A DNA stretch of 54,880 bases from Firmicutes bacterium UBA2058 (GCA_002332905.1 DDAM01000015.1:1-54880); one strand, 5' to 3'; shown: positions 24,527 through 34,231, numbered from the stretch's first letter. Notes: generated by a model from the sequence alone, not told the origin. Translations and numbers: made by a program.

Positions 24527-24555
24527 TTGAAAACACATACTAATAATGATATAAT
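24527..24555 (+). promoter_or_regulatory. Promoter of the miaB-mutS-mutL-miaA-hfq run
   Basis: TTGAAA (24527-24532) and TATAAT (24550-24555) are spaced by 17 bases, directly after the terminator and 45 bases before the miaB start. Confidence 0.7.
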
Positions 24556-24600
24556 ATTATGATTGAGATTTTATGTCGATTATTGTAATGGAGGAAATTA

Positions 24601-25941
24601 ATGAGTAAAACTTTTCATATATTAACATACGGATGTCAGATGAATGAGCATGATTCTGAAAAAATAGGTGGTATGTTAAATTCAATAGGATACGAAGAAA
24701 TAGATAACAGTAAACGAGAAAAAGTTCGTTCAGCAGATTTAGTAATTTTAAATACATGTTTAATTAGAGAAAATGCAGCACAAAAAGTATTTGGTAAACT
24801 TGGAGCATTAAAAGGACTTAAAAGAAAAAATCCAAATATGCTTATTGCAGTTTGTGGATGTATGATGCAAAAGGAAGAGGTTAGAAAGCAGACTTTAAAA
24901 AGATGTCCTTTTGTTGATATTGTTTTTGGTACAAACAACATACATGAGCTTCCTGATTTGATTAGAAAAGCTCAAGTTGAAAAGCTGAAGGCAGTTAGCA
25001 TAATAGAAAATACAGAAGAAATACATGAGGATATGCCTAAGGCTAGAAAATATTCTCATAAGGCGCTTGTAAATATAACTTATGGTTGTAACAATTTCTG
25101 TACCTACTGTGTAGTTCCTTATACAAGAGGTAGAGAAAAAAGCAGAGAGCCAGAGGATATTTTAGATGAAATCAGAGATTTAGCTAAAAATGGCTGTAAA
25201 GAAGTAACTCTTCTTGGTCAAAATGTAAACTCTTATGGTAAAAATCTATCTAGAGAATATACTTTTGCTGATTTATTAAGGGCCGTTAGTGAAATTGATG
25301 GAATAGAATTTATTAGATTTATGACATCTCATCCAAAGGATTTGTCGGATGACTTGATTAAAGTGATTAAGGAGTCTGACAAAGTATGTAATCATGTTCA
25401 TTTGCCAGTTCAGTCAGGAAGTACCAAAGTTTTAAAGGAAATGAACAGAAAATATACAAAAGAACACTATCTTGAGTTAGCTGAGAAAATTCGTTGTGAA
25501 ATACCTGATGTAGCAATAACAACTGATATTATCGTAGGTTTTCCTGGAGAAACTGAAGATGATTTCATGGAAACAGTTGATCTAGTTAAAAAGGTTGAAT
25601 ATGAATCAGCTTTTACATTCCTTTATTCACCACGCGAGGGAACAAAGGCTGCTACTATGGAAAATCAAGTGCCAGAAGATGAAAAGCATAAAAGATTTAA
25701 TTATTTATTAGATCAATTGTATCCAATAGTATTAGATAAAAATGAAAAATGTATTGGAAAAACATATAGAATATTAGTTGATGAAATAAGCAAAAGCTCT
25801 GATGAGTTTTTAACCGGAAGAACAGAGCATTTTAGATTAGTTCATTTTATAGGAGATAATAGCTTACTTGGTAAAATAGTAAATGTTAAAATAGATAGTG
25901 CTAAAACCTTCTTCCTAGAAGGAACAATTGTAGATAAATAA
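24601..25941 (+). CDS. miaB: tRNA-2-methylthio-N6-dimethylallyladenosine synthase MiaB
   Basis: MiaB is a radical-SAM methylthiotransferase that adds a methylthio group to i6A37 of tRNAs; miaA in the same run makes its substrate. At 446 residues it is full length. The N-terminal UPF0004 domain has the cluster cysteines Cys12 (YGCQMN), Cys53 (NTC) and Cys87 (GCMMQ). The radical-SAM motif CNNFCTYC gives Cys163, Cys167 and Cys170, and a TRAM domain closes the chain. GCQMNEHDSE is the MiaB form rather than the RimO form seen at 45-46 kb. TGGAGGAAATTA precedes the ATG. It leads an operon, with mutS 25 bases downstream. Confidence 0.96.
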   Translation: MSKTFHILTYGCQMNEHDSEKIGGMLNSIGYEEIDNSKREKVRSADLVILNTCLIRENAAQKVFGKLGALKGLKRKNPNMLIAVCGCMMQKEEVRKQTLKRCPFVDIVFGTNNIHELPDLIRKAQVEKLKAVSIIENTEEIHEDMPKARKYSHKALVNITYGCNNFCTYCVVPYTRGREKSREPEDILDEIRDLAKNGCKEVTLLGQNVNSYGKNLSREYTFADLLRAVSEIDGIEFIRFMTSHPKDLSDDLIKVIKESDKVCNHVHLPVQSGSTKVLKEMNRKYTKEHYLELAEKIRCEIPDVAITTDIIVGFPGETEDDFMETVDLVKKVEYESAFTFLYSPREGTKAATMENQVPEDEKHKRFNYLLDQLYPIVLDKNEKCIGKTYRILVDEISKSSDEFLTGRTEHFRLVHFIGDNSLLGKIVNVKIDSAKTFFLEGTIVDK

Positions 25942-25966
25942 TCTATTAACTTTTGGAGGTAAACAC

Positions 25967-28630
25967 ATGGGTAAATTAACACCTATGATGCAGCAGTATT
26001 TAGATTTAAAGGAAAATTACAAGGATTGTATTGTTTTATATAGACTTGGTGACTTTTACGAAATGTTCTTTGACGATGCTATAGTTGCATCGAAGGTTCT
26101 TGAAATAGCACTGACAGGTAGAGACTGCGGTCTTGAGGAAAGAGCCCCAATGTGTGGAGTTCCTCATCATGCAATAGACAATTACATTCCTAAACTTATA
26201 GAAAATGGTTTAAAGGTCGCTATTTGTGAGCAAATGGAGGATCCTGCAACTGCTAAGGGGATAGTAAAAAGAGATGTAGTAAGAGTTATTACACCTGGTA
26301 CTATAATTGACCAGAATATGCTTGATGATAAAGCAAACAACTATTTATGCAGTTTATATCTTACAAATAGTGGATTTGGTATGTCCTATGTTGATGTATC
26401 TACTGGTGATTTATTAGTAACAGAATATGAATCTTATAACAATAATGTTTTAAATGATGCAATGGTTGGTGAGATTATAAAGATAAATCCATCTGAAATT
26501 ATTGCAAATTCGATTATTAATAATGATATTATTGATTCAAAAATTAATTGCCTAGATAAGATTAATACAATAGAAGAGTACAAGGAGATTATATTAAGGC
26601 ATTTTAATGTAATCTCTCTTGATAGTGTCTCGCAAAACGAGACACAAATGGATCGACGTAGTCGAGACTATGGTGCAACAGAAAATATTAATGCAATTAT
26701 GTCTCTAGGTATGCTTTTAGAATACTTGTATGAAACTCAAAAAATATCATTAGAGCATATTAATAAAATTGGGAGCTATAAAATTGGAGATTATGTACAA
26801 CTAGACAGCAGTACAAGAAAAAATCTAGAGCTAACTGAAACAATGCGTGGTAAAAAGGGACAAGGCACCCTATATCATGTTATTGACTATACCATGACTG
26901 CAATGGGTGGAAGGCTTCTAAAAAAATGGATAGAGGAGCCTTTAAGGTCACAAAGTTTAATAAACCAAAGGCTTGATGCTGTATCAGAGCTATATGATAA
27001 CGTAATGGTTTCTAACAACATCAAGGAGTATATGAAGAAAATCTATGATATTGAAAGACTTATAGGTAGAATAGTATATGGTAATTGCAATGGAAGAGAT
27101 TTAATTGCCTTGAAGCAATCTATATCAAACTTACCTGATTTTAAATCTGAGCTATCTTTTACTAATGTAGAATTAATAAAAGAAATTTATGAAAGATTTG
27201 ATATACTATCAGATGTTTTTGAACTATTGAATAAATCAATTGTAGAGGAGCCACCTGTATCTGTTAAAGAGGGTGGAGTTATAAAGTCAGGCTTTAACGC
27301 TGAGCTTGATGAAATTAAAGAAATATCAGTTCATGGCAAGGAATGGATTTTCAACTTACAAAACACAGAGCGTGAGAAAACTGGCATTAAGAATCTAAAA
27401 ATAGGCTACAACAAAATATTTGGGTATTTCATTGAAATTACACAGTCAAACGTTAAAAATGCTCCAGATTATTATACTAGAAAGCAAACTCTAGCAAACT
27501 GCGAAAGATTTGTTACTCCGGAGCTTAAAGAAATGGAGTCTAAAATTCTCAATGCTGATGAGCAAATTATGAAGCTTGAGCATAATTTATTCTTAGAGAT
27601 TAGACAATATATAAAGGAACAAATTACACGTATTCAAAATACTGCTCATGATATAGCTATAATTGATACTATCAATTCATTAGCAATAGCAGCAGTTAAG
27701 AATAACTACATAAGACCTAATATAAACATTGGGAATCACATACATATAATTGAAGGCAGACATCCAGTTATTGAAAAGCTAATAAAAAATGAAATGTTTG
27801 TACCTAATGACACAATAATAGATAACAAAAAGCTAAGAATGTCTATTATAACTGGTCCGAATATGGCAGGTAAATCAACATATATGAGGCAAGTTGCGTT
27901 AATTACATTACTAGCACATGTTGGTAGCTTTATTCCAGCAAAAGAAGCAGATATTTGTATAGTAGACAAGATATTTACTCGTGTTGGTGCAAGTGATGAT
28001 TTAGCTCAGGGACAAAGTACATTTATGGTTGAAATGTCTGAGGTTTCAAACATACTAAAAAATGCAACTGAAAACAGCTTGCTTATTTTAGATGAGATTG
28101 GAAGAGGTACAAGCACCTATGACGGACTTAGTATTGCTTGGTCAGTTGTTGAGTATATAACTAAAAAAATAAAGGCAAAAACACTGTTTGCTACGCATTA
28201 TCATGAGCTTTCAGAATTAGAGGATAAATTAGACTCTATTAAAAACTTTAGAATATTGATTAAGGAATCAGGAGATAAAATAATATTCCTTAGAAAAATT
28301 GTAGAAGGTAGTGTAGATAAAAGCTATGGTATTCAGGTTGCTAATTTAGCTGGACTTCCTGTTGAGGTTATTAATCGAGCAAAGGAAATTATAGCACAGC
28401 TTGAGGAAAATGATATAAACAAGCCATTTACTTCTAATAAGAAAAAAGAGTTAGTAAGCGATAAGTTCCAACTGTCGTTATTTGGTGGATTAAACACTAC
28501 AGAGGTAGATGATAAATACAAAACTTTCATAGAGGAAAATGTTAAGAAAATAGATATAAATTCATTAACCCCAATGGACGCAATGAATTTATTAAATGAA
28601 TTAGTTAGAAAATCTAAAACAATCGGGTGA
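25967..28630 (+). CDS. mutS: DNA mismatch repair protein MutS
   Basis: MutS recognises mismatches and small loops and starts repair with MutL. The 887-residue chain has the mismatch-contacting GDFYEMF at about 29-35, the clamp and lever domains, the Walker A TGPNMAGKST at about 630 and the Walker B DEIGRGTSTYDG. The C-terminus (LSLFGG) carries the usual tail. An oddity is an in-frame palindromic stretch, 26626-26672, that adds about a dozen Arg/Asp/Gln-rich residues (SQNETQMDRRSRDY) between SLDSV and ATENINAI in a connector region. TGGAGGT precedes the ATG. The stop overlaps the mutL ribosome binding site. Confidence 0.96.
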   Translation: MGKLTPMMQQYLDLKENYKDCIVLYRLGDFYEMFFDDAIVASKVLEIALTGRDCGLEERAPMCGVPHHAIDNYIPKLIENGLKVAICEQMEDPATAKGIVKRDVVRVITPGTIIDQNMLDDKANNYLCSLYLTNSGFGMSYVDVSTGDLLVTEYESYNNNVLNDAMVGEIIKINPSEIIANSIINNDIIDSKINCLDKINTIEEYKEIILRHFNVISLDSVSQNETQMDRRSRDYGATENINAIMSLGMLLEYLYETQKISLEHINKIGSYKIGDYVQLDSSTRKNLELTETMRGKKGQGTLYHVIDYTMTAMGGRLLKKWIEEPLRSQSLINQRLDAVSELYDNVMVSNNIKEYMKKIYDIERLIGRIVYGNCNGRDLIALKQSISNLPDFKSELSFTNVELIKEIYERFDILSDVFELLNKSIVEEPPVSVKEGGVIKSGFNAELDEIKEISVHGKEWIFNLQNTEREKTGIKNLKIGYNKIFGYFIEITQSNVKNAPDYYTRKQTLANCERFVTPELKEMESKILNADEQIMKLEHNLFLEIRQYIKEQITRIQNTAHDIAIIDTINSLAIAAVKNNYIRPNINIGNHIHIIEGRHPVIEKLIKNEMFVPNDTIIDNKKLRMSIITGPNMAGKSTYMRQVALITLLAHVGSFIPAKEADICIVDKIFTRVGASDDLAQGQSTFMVEMSEVSNILKNATENSLLILDEIGRGTSTYDGLSIAWSVVEYITKKIKAKTLFATHYHELSELEDKLDSIKNFRILIKESGDKIIFLRKIVEGSVDKSYGIQVANLAGLPVEVINRAKEIIAQLEENDINKPFTSNKKKELVSDKFQLSLFGGLNTTEVDDKYKTFIEENVKKIDINSLTPMDAMNLLNELVRKSKTIG
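26626..26672. repeat. Palindromic repeat copy A, inside mutS
   Basis: A hairpin TGTCTCG-CAAAA-CGAGACA (26626-26644) is followed by ATGGATCGACGTAGTCGAGA to 26672. The latter is nearly the reverse complement of intergenic copy B at 37294-37318 (23 of 25 bases). It sits in frame in mutS. Confidence 0.7.
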
Positions 28631-28635
28631 TTTTA

Positions 28636-30681
28636 ATGAGTGGTACAATTAAGCAATTAGATAATAATACAATAAATAAAATTGCAGCTGGTGAGGTTAT
28701 TGAAAGCCCTAAATCAATAGTAAAGGAGCTTGTTGAAAACTCAATTGATGCTAAGGCTGATGAAGTAATCATTGAAATTAAAAACGGTGGTAAAAAGTTT
28801 ATTAGAATAACAGACAACGGTGTTGGTATAAAAAAAGATGAGATTGAAGATGCCTTTAAACGTCACTATACAAGTAAAATAAACACAGCTGATGATTTAG
28901 ATAGTCTCCACACTCTTGGATTTAGAGGGGAAGCTTTAGCTAGTATTGCAGCTGTTGCTAAGGTTGAAATTATATCTAGAACTGCTGTTGACATTTCTGG
29001 TACCAAGCTTGTTATTGAGGGTGGCAAAACAATACTTAAAGAAGATGTTGGGTGCCCAATAGGTACTACAATAATCATAACAGATTTATTTTACAATGTG
29101 CCAGCACGTCTTAAGTTTTTAAAAAGTGATGTTTCAGAAAGCACAAATATTAATGAAATAGTTGTATGCTTGTCTTTGTGTGCCAAGAATGTATCGTTTA
29201 AATATATAAATAATAACAGCACAGTTTTTAAAACACCTAAATCTATAAATATGATTAATGCACTTTCAAGCCTCTATGATAGAGATATGGTTAGCTCTTT
29301 AATAGAGGTTAATTATGAAAGTGATTATGTTAAAATAACAGGCTACACAACAAATTTAAACTACTACAGAGGAAATAGAAAATATCAGCTTTTATTTGTA
29401 AATGATAGATTTATCAAACATAAAAGGGCTAATTTCTTTATTGAGGCTGCTTATAACACTCTTTTACCAAAGGATAAGCATCCAGCTTGCTTTTTAAAAA
29501 TAGATATTGATGCTAACTTAATTGATGTAAATGTTCATCCGGCAAAAACTGAAATTAGATTAAAGGATGAAGAAAAGTTTTTAAATGAGCTTAAAAGTGC
29601 TATATATAAAACATTAAAACAAATTAATTTAGTAAAAGAAATTAAAAGCGAAACTATTGTTAAAAAGCCTTTTCAACAAAATGAGCATAAAAGCTCAATC
29701 TCTCTTGAAGAGATATTTATTAAACCTGATAAAAATGTTGAGTATAAAGATCATAAATTTAATGAAGACTTATTTAGTGACTTAACTCTTAAAAAGTTTG
29801 ATAACTCAATAAATGGATCAATTATTGAAAATATAAGAAGTGAAGAAAATGAAATAAATAATATAGAATTTTATCAAGAAGCCGATATATTAAAAGAGGA
29901 CAATCAAAATTATATAATAGAGGAAAAAAGTGAAGAAAAAACACTCTTCACCCTATTTGATAATAATTTTACAAATATTGAAAATAATATAGATAATACC
30001 AAAATTGTAGAGCAATTAGGCTTTGAAACTAATAGTGTCGAGGTTATTGAATGTTATGATGAAACCTCCATCAATCATGTAGATAAGACTACAATTTCTC
30101 AGTTAAACGTAATCGGAATGTTGTTTAATACTTACATTCTTTGTGAGAGTAGCTTGACAAATGAGCTTTATATTATAGACCAGCATGCAGCTCATGAGCG
30201 TATTAACTATGAAAAGTATTTAAGTCAGATAGAAAATAGAACTATAATACTACAGGAACTGCTAATTCCTGAGGTTATCAATTTATCTTATGAGGATTAT
30301 TATTTAGCTATAAATAACAAAGACTTCTTTGAAAAAATTGGATTACCTATTGAAAGCTTTGGAATAAATGATATATTAATCAATAGTATTCCTCTAATAT
30401 TTATTGATGTTAATGTCAGAGAGCTATTTTTTACTATATTAGATTCAATGAAGGAAGTTAAGAAAAATAGCAGTTTAGATTTAGAAATGAGCAAGATTAT
30501 AAAAAATGCATGTGTCAAATCAGTAAAGGCTGGAGATAATTTACATGCTATGGAAATTAAAAGGCTTATTGAGGATTTAGCTAATACAAAAAGTCCTTAT
30601 ACATGTCCGCACGGAAGACCTACAATTATAAAAATGACAAAATATGAAGTAGAGAGAATGTTTGAAAGAATACAGGTGTAG
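28636..30681 (+). CDS. mutL: DNA mismatch repair protein MutL
   Basis: MutL is the ATPase that couples MutS to strand incision. The N-terminal GHKL fold is complete: VENSIDAKA, the ATP-lid DNGVGI and LGFRGEALASIA. The C-terminal endonuclease motif DQHAAHERINYE is present, as expected for bacteria without MutH, with the zinc-binding CPHGRP near the end. The linker (about 340-480) is long, acidic and Asn-rich. ATG 28636 gives 681 residues; a GTG at 28627 overlaps the mutS stop but would leave no ribosome binding site, whereas GGGTGA then serves the ATG. Translational coupling to mutS is likely. Confidence 0.96.
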   Translation: MSGTIKQLDNNTINKIAAGEVIESPKSIVKELVENSIDAKADEVIIEIKNGGKKFIRITDNGVGIKKDEIEDAFKRHYTSKINTADDLDSLHTLGFRGEALASIAAVAKVEIISRTAVDISGTKLVIEGGKTILKEDVGCPIGTTIIITDLFYNVPARLKFLKSDVSESTNINEIVVCLSLCAKNVSFKYINNNSTVFKTPKSINMINALSSLYDRDMVSSLIEVNYESDYVKITGYTTNLNYYRGNRKYQLLFVNDRFIKHKRANFFIEAAYNTLLPKDKHPACFLKIDIDANLIDVNVHPAKTEIRLKDEEKFLNELKSAIYKTLKQINLVKEIKSETIVKKPFQQNEHKSSISLEEIFIKPDKNVEYKDHKFNEDLFSDLTLKKFDNSINGSIIENIRSEENEINNIEFYQEADILKEDNQNYIIEEKSEEKTLFTLFDNNFTNIENNIDNTKIVEQLGFETNSVEVIECYDETSINHVDKTTISQLNVIGMLFNTYILCESSLTNELYIIDQHAAHERINYEKYLSQIENRTIILQELLIPEVINLSYEDYYLAINNKDFFEKIGLPIESFGINDILINSIPLIFIDVNVRELFFTILDSMKEVKKNSSLDLEMSKIIKNACVKSVKAGDNLHAMEIKRLIEDLANTKSPYTCPHGRPTIIKMTKYEVERMFERIQV

Positions 30682-30682
30682 A

Positions 30683-31627
30683 ATGAACAAAAAAATTTTA
30701 GTAATAGTTGGGCCTACAGCAGTAGGTAAAACTTATGTTTCTATAGAGCTAGCAAAAAAATTTAATACTGAAATCATATCTGCCGATTCAATGCAAGTAT
30801 ATAAGTATATGGATATTGGAACCGCTAAGGTCACTGAAGAAGAAGCTTGTGGTATAAAACATCATATGTTAGACCTTGTATATCCTAACGAAGAATTTTC
30901 AGTTTCAGAATTTCAAAAAATAGCTGAAAAACACATTGATAACCTTATCGATGATGATAAACTTCCTATAGTTATTGGGGGAAGTGGACTATATGTAAAT
31001 TCTTTACTCTACGATTTAGACTTTGGAAAGGTTAAATCCGATGAAAAGGTAAAAAAATACTATACTGATTTTTATAATGAGCACGGTACAGAAAAACTTC
31101 ATGAACTTTTGGTGAACATTGATTCTGAAGCAGCAGCTAAAATACACAAAAACAATGTTAAAAGAGTAATAAGAGCCTTAGAGGTATGTCATATAACTGG
31201 AAATAAGTTTTCCGAAATGAATACAAATATTAGAAAGCCTAGTGAGAAATACAATTGCATCATCATAGGACTAGAAATGGATAGAGATATTCTTTATCAA
31301 AGGATAAATAAGCGAGTAGATATAATGGTTGAAAATGGCCTCATAGAAGAGGTTAAATCCTTACTTGATAAAGGTTATGACAGAAATTTAGTTTCATTAC
31401 AAGCTATTGGATATAAAGAGATTATAGATTATTTAGAAGAAAAAACAACTAAACAAGATGCAATAGATATTCTTAAAACAAATACAAGAAGATTTGCCAA
31501 AAGGCAATTTACTTGGTTTAAAGCTGATTCAAATATAAAGTGGTTTGATTTAACAAATTTAAATGAAATAGATAAAGTGATAGGCAGTATATATGAATAT
31601 ACCTTAGGAGGGCTTTCTAATGAATAA
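30683..31627 (+). CDS. miaA: tRNA dimethylallyltransferase MiaA
   Basis: MiaA transfers a dimethylallyl group to A37 of tRNAs that read codons starting with U, the first step completed by MiaB. The 314-residue protein has the P-loop GPTAVGKT at 9-16, the substrate-binding DSMQVYKYMDIGTAK, CHITGNKFSEM and the C-terminal GYKEIIDYLE. ATG 30683 is one base after the mutL stop, with CAGGTG upstream; the open frame extends to a TTG at 30662 inside mutL, which is less likely. Its end overlaps hfq by eight bases. Confidence 0.96.
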   Translation: MNKKILVIVGPTAVGKTYVSIELAKKFNTEIISADSMQVYKYMDIGTAKVTEEEACGIKHHMLDLVYPNEEFSVSEFQKIAEKHIDNLIDDDKLPIVIGGSGLYVNSLLYDLDFGKVKSDEKVKKYYTDFYNEHGTEKLHELLVNIDSEAAAKIHKNNVKRVIRALEVCHITGNKFSEMNTNIRKPSEKYNCIIIGLEMDRDILYQRINKRVDIMVENGLIEEVKSLLDKGYDRNLVSLQAIGYKEIIDYLEEKTTKQDAIDILKTNTRRFAKRQFTWFKADSNIKWFDLTNLNEIDKVIGSIYEYTLGGLSNE

Positions 31628-31856
31628 TATAAATCTACAAGATGCATTTTTAAATAATGTTAGGAAAGAAAAAGTTAAAATTACAATTTATTTTTTAAAT
31701 GGATTCAAAGTGTTAGGATTAGTAAAGGGTTTTGATAACTATGTTATATGTTTGGAAACAGATAAAGGTCAAATGTTGATATATAAACATTCTATCTCAT
31801 CAATTGTACCTTCAAAAAATGTAAAACTATTTAATAATGAATTAGAGATGGAGTAA
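31620..31856 (+). CDS. hfq: RNA chaperone Hfq
   Basis: Hfq is a hexameric Sm-like RNA chaperone that helps small RNAs act on messages. This 78-residue form has the Sm1 region (NNVRKEKVKITIYFLNGFKV) and the Sm2 signature YKHSISSIVPS. The distal-face residues of Gram-positive Hfq fit by eye. It follows miaA, as in many bacteria, and overlaps its last codons; GGAGGG in the miaA end is its ribosome binding site. The next gene begins two bases after its stop, so it is translated in a chain. Confidence 0.95.
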   Translation: MNNINLQDAFLNNVRKEKVKITIYFLNGFKVLGLVKGFDNYVICLETDKGQMLIYKHSISSIVPSKNVKLFNNELEME

Positions 31857-31858
31857 TT

Positions 31859-33166
31859 ATGTTGACAGAAGAAATATTATGTAAACAATTTGGTATAAAT
31901 AAAAATGTTTATAACTATGTAACTAAAATAGAATCAGATATTAAAGGAAAATATTTTGATAGTATTGATAAAATAAGAGAATGTAATCAATATAAGGTCA
32001 TTTCAGCAATGCAAGAAAATAGACTTGATTACACACATTTTTATTGGAATACTGGTTATGGATATGGTGATATAGGAAGAGAAAAGGTTGAAAGTATTTT
32101 TGCTTCGGTATTTCATACAGAGGATGCATTGGTTAGACCTTCAATTGCTTCAGGAACACACGCTTTGTATTTAACATTATCAGGTATATTACAATATGGA
32201 GATGAGGCAATTGCAGTAACAGGTAAGCCTTATGATACACTTTTAACAGTTCTTGGAGAAGAAAATAATGAGCCGTGTAATTTAAAAGAGGCTGGTATTA
32301 TTTACAAAGAAGTAGCATTAAAAGAAGATTATAGTATAGATATTGAAACAGTTATTAATTCTATAACAGAAAAAACAAAGTTACTAATGTTCCAGCGTTC
32401 AACTGGTTATAGCTTCAGACCAGCATTTACAATGGAAAAAATAAAAGAAGCAATAAACAAGATAAGAGAAATTTATCCTGATATATACATAATGGTAGAT
32501 AACTGTTACGGAGAATTTATAAATACATTAGAGCCATCAGATGTTGGAGCTGATGTGACAGTAGGCTCATTAATTAAAAATCCTGGTGGTGGAATTGCCT
32601 TATCTGGTGGATATATAGCAGGTAAAAAAGCTATAATTGACAGAATAGCAAACAGATTAACAGCTCCCGGAGTAGGCAAGGAAATCGGATTAACTTTTGG
32701 AACTACAAGAAATACTCTTCAAGGCTTATTTTTTGCTCCACATATTGCAAGTGAAGCTTTAAAAGGTGCTTTATTATTTGGTGGAGTGTTCAATTCTCTT
32801 GGATATGAAATAACACCAAAGTTAGACGATAAAAGAAGTGATATAATTCAAGCAATTAAATTTAACAATCCAGATTTAGTTATAAAAATTTGTGAAGCTA
32901 TACAAGCAGCATCACCTGTTGATGCCCATGTTACACCAGTTCCGTGGGACATGCCTGGTTATACAAATGAAGTAATTATGGCTTCTGGTGCTTTTGTATC
33001 TGGTTCATCAATAGAATTAAGTGCAGATGCACCAATTAGAGAACCATACATAGCATATATTCAGGGCGGATTGTTTTATGATCATGCAAAGCTCGGAGTT
33101 ATGATTTCTCTTCAAAAAATGCTTGAATATGATGGTATAGAAAGTAAAATAAATAATAATAAGTAG
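31859..33166 (+). CDS. Methionine gamma-lyase family PLP enzyme (YnbB-like)
   Basis: A 435-residue pyridoxal-phosphate-dependent protein of the group historically called aluminium-resistance protein and grouped with methionine gamma-lyases. PLP-fold landmarks are HALYLTLSG (cofactor phosphate region), MVDNCYGEF (the Asp that pairs with the ring nitrogen) and GSLIKNPGGG with the Schiff-base Lys at about 240. GGWYAAxx-type variation is absent, so it is a YnbB rather than a classical MetB. The substrate is not firmly known. It sits directly behind hfq, a common arrangement, with GATGGAG as its ribosome binding site. Confidence 0.88.
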   Translation: MLTEEILCKQFGINKNVYNYVTKIESDIKGKYFDSIDKIRECNQYKVISAMQENRLDYTHFYWNTGYGYGDIGREKVESIFASVFHTEDALVRPSIASGTHALYLTLSGILQYGDEAIAVTGKPYDTLLTVLGEENNEPCNLKEAGIIYKEVALKEDYSIDIETVINSITEKTKLLMFQRSTGYSFRPAFTMEKIKEAINKIREIYPDIYIMVDNCYGEFINTLEPSDVGADVTVGSLIKNPGGGIALSGGYIAGKKAIIDRIANRLTAPGVGKEIGLTFGTTRNTLQGLFFAPHIASEALKGALLFGGVFNSLGYEITPKLDDKRSDIIQAIKFNNPDLVIKICEAIQAASPVDAHVTPVPWDMPGYTNEVIMASGAFVSGSSIELSADAPIREPYIAYIQGGLFYDHAKLGVMISLQKMLEYDGIESKINNNK

Positions 33167-33231
33167 ACATAGAAAATAACATTGGAGTTTAAGTGTGAAA
33201 ATAAGTATGAATAATAATAAAATAAATCACG

Positions 33232-33270
33232 ACCTCCATACACAAAATTTGTGCATTGGAGCATGGAGGT
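33232..33270 (+). promoter_or_regulatory. Hairpin that sequesters the pfkB-gene ribosome binding site
   Basis: ACCTCCAT (33232-33239) pairs perfectly with ATGGAGGT (33263-33270), which contains the GGAGG of the next gene. CACAAA and TTTGTG (33241-33253) pair inside. In the folded state the ribosome binding site is hidden. No T run follows, so it is not a terminator. Confidence 0.55.
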
Positions 33271-33274
33271 TATA

Positions 33275-34186
33275 ATGAAAAAAATATTAGTAATAGGCTC
33301 AACAGTTGTTGATATTATAATAAATGTAGACTTTTTACCTAAGACTGGACAAGATGTTCATGTTATATCTCAAGAAATGTCTCTTGGTGGTTGTGCGTAT
33401 AACGTATCAGATATAATAAGACATTTTAATGTTCCATATATCTTATTTTCACCAGTAGGGACTGGGATATATGGTGACTTTGTTAGAAAAGAATTAAAAG
33501 CAAGAAATATTTCTACACCAGTCCCAACACCTAATATGGACAATGGCTGTTGTTATTGCTTTGTTGAGTCCTCCGGAGAAAGAACCTTTATATCTAACCA
33601 CGGTGCAGAATATTTAATATATAAAGAATGGCTTGAAACAATAGATATGTCACAAATAGAGGCTATATATATCTGTGGGCTTGAAATAGAGGAGACTACA
33701 GGTCCTATAATAGTTGACTTTTTAGAAAAGTATAATGATATACCAGTATTTTTTGCACCTGGTCCAAGAATCAATGCTATATCTATGGAATTATTGGATA
33801 GAATATTTAAATTATCACCAATATTACACTTAAATGATGATGAAGCATATCAGTTTACAAAGAAAGATAAGTTAATTGAAGCAGTAAAATCATTAAATAA
33901 ATTAACTAATAATACAGTTATAGTAACTTGCGGAAGCAACGGAGCTTGTTATTATGAGAATGAAAAGTTAAACCATATTGATGCGTTTAAAGTTGAACAA
34001 ATAGATACAATTGGTGCTGGAGATGCACATATAGGCTCAATCATAGCTTGCTACTATAAAAAATATAATATAGAAAAATCAATTAAAATTGCCAATTTAG
34101 TTTCATCAACTGTTGTCGAAACAAAAGGTGCATTACTTTCTGATGGAGAATTTGATATAATTAATAATAAGCTTAAAAATTTATAA
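33275..34186 (+). CDS. PfkB-family sugar or nucleoside kinase
   Basis: A 303-residue kinase of the ribokinase/PfkB family. The first signature is GGCAYNVSDI (about 38-47). The second, containing the catalytic base, is DTIGAGDAHIGSI near residue 250, where the Asp removes a proton from the substrate hydroxyl. The opening ILVIGSTVVDIIINVDFLP is typical. Substrates in this family include ribose, fructose, adenosine and pseudouridine; the sequence does not decide. ATG 33275 follows GGAGG, which lies in a hairpin. A GTG upstream at 33251 falls within that hairpin and is unlikely. A terminator follows. Confidence 0.88.
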   Translation: MKKILVIGSTVVDIIINVDFLPKTGQDVHVISQEMSLGGCAYNVSDIIRHFNVPYILFSPVGTGIYGDFVRKELKARNISTPVPTPNMDNGCCYCFVESSGERTFISNHGAEYLIYKEWLETIDMSQIEAIYICGLEIEETTGPIIVDFLEKYNDIPVFFAPGPRINAISMELLDRIFKLSPILHLNDDEAYQFTKKDKLIEAVKSLNKLTNNTVIVTCGSNGACYYENEKLNHIDAFKVEQIDTIGAGDAHIGSIIACYYKKYNIEKSIKIANLVSSTVVETKGALLSDGEFDIINNKLKNL

Positions 34187-34195
34187 AAAATAACT

Positions 34196-34231
34196 AAAAA
34201 ATTCTGATAAAAATATTGTCAGAATTTTTTA
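34196..34231 (+). terminator. Intrinsic terminator
   Basis: AAAATTCTGA pairs with TCAGAATTTT, followed by TTATT. It closes the pfkB gene. Confidence 0.8.

Larger units (their letters stand above)
23934..24600. other. Intergenic region with decayed repeats and a relic, 667 bases
   Basis: The gap contains, in order, degraded structured-repeat copy 3, a frameshifted coding relic (24102-24331), degraded copy 4, an intrinsic terminator and the miaB promoter. Confidence 0.65.
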
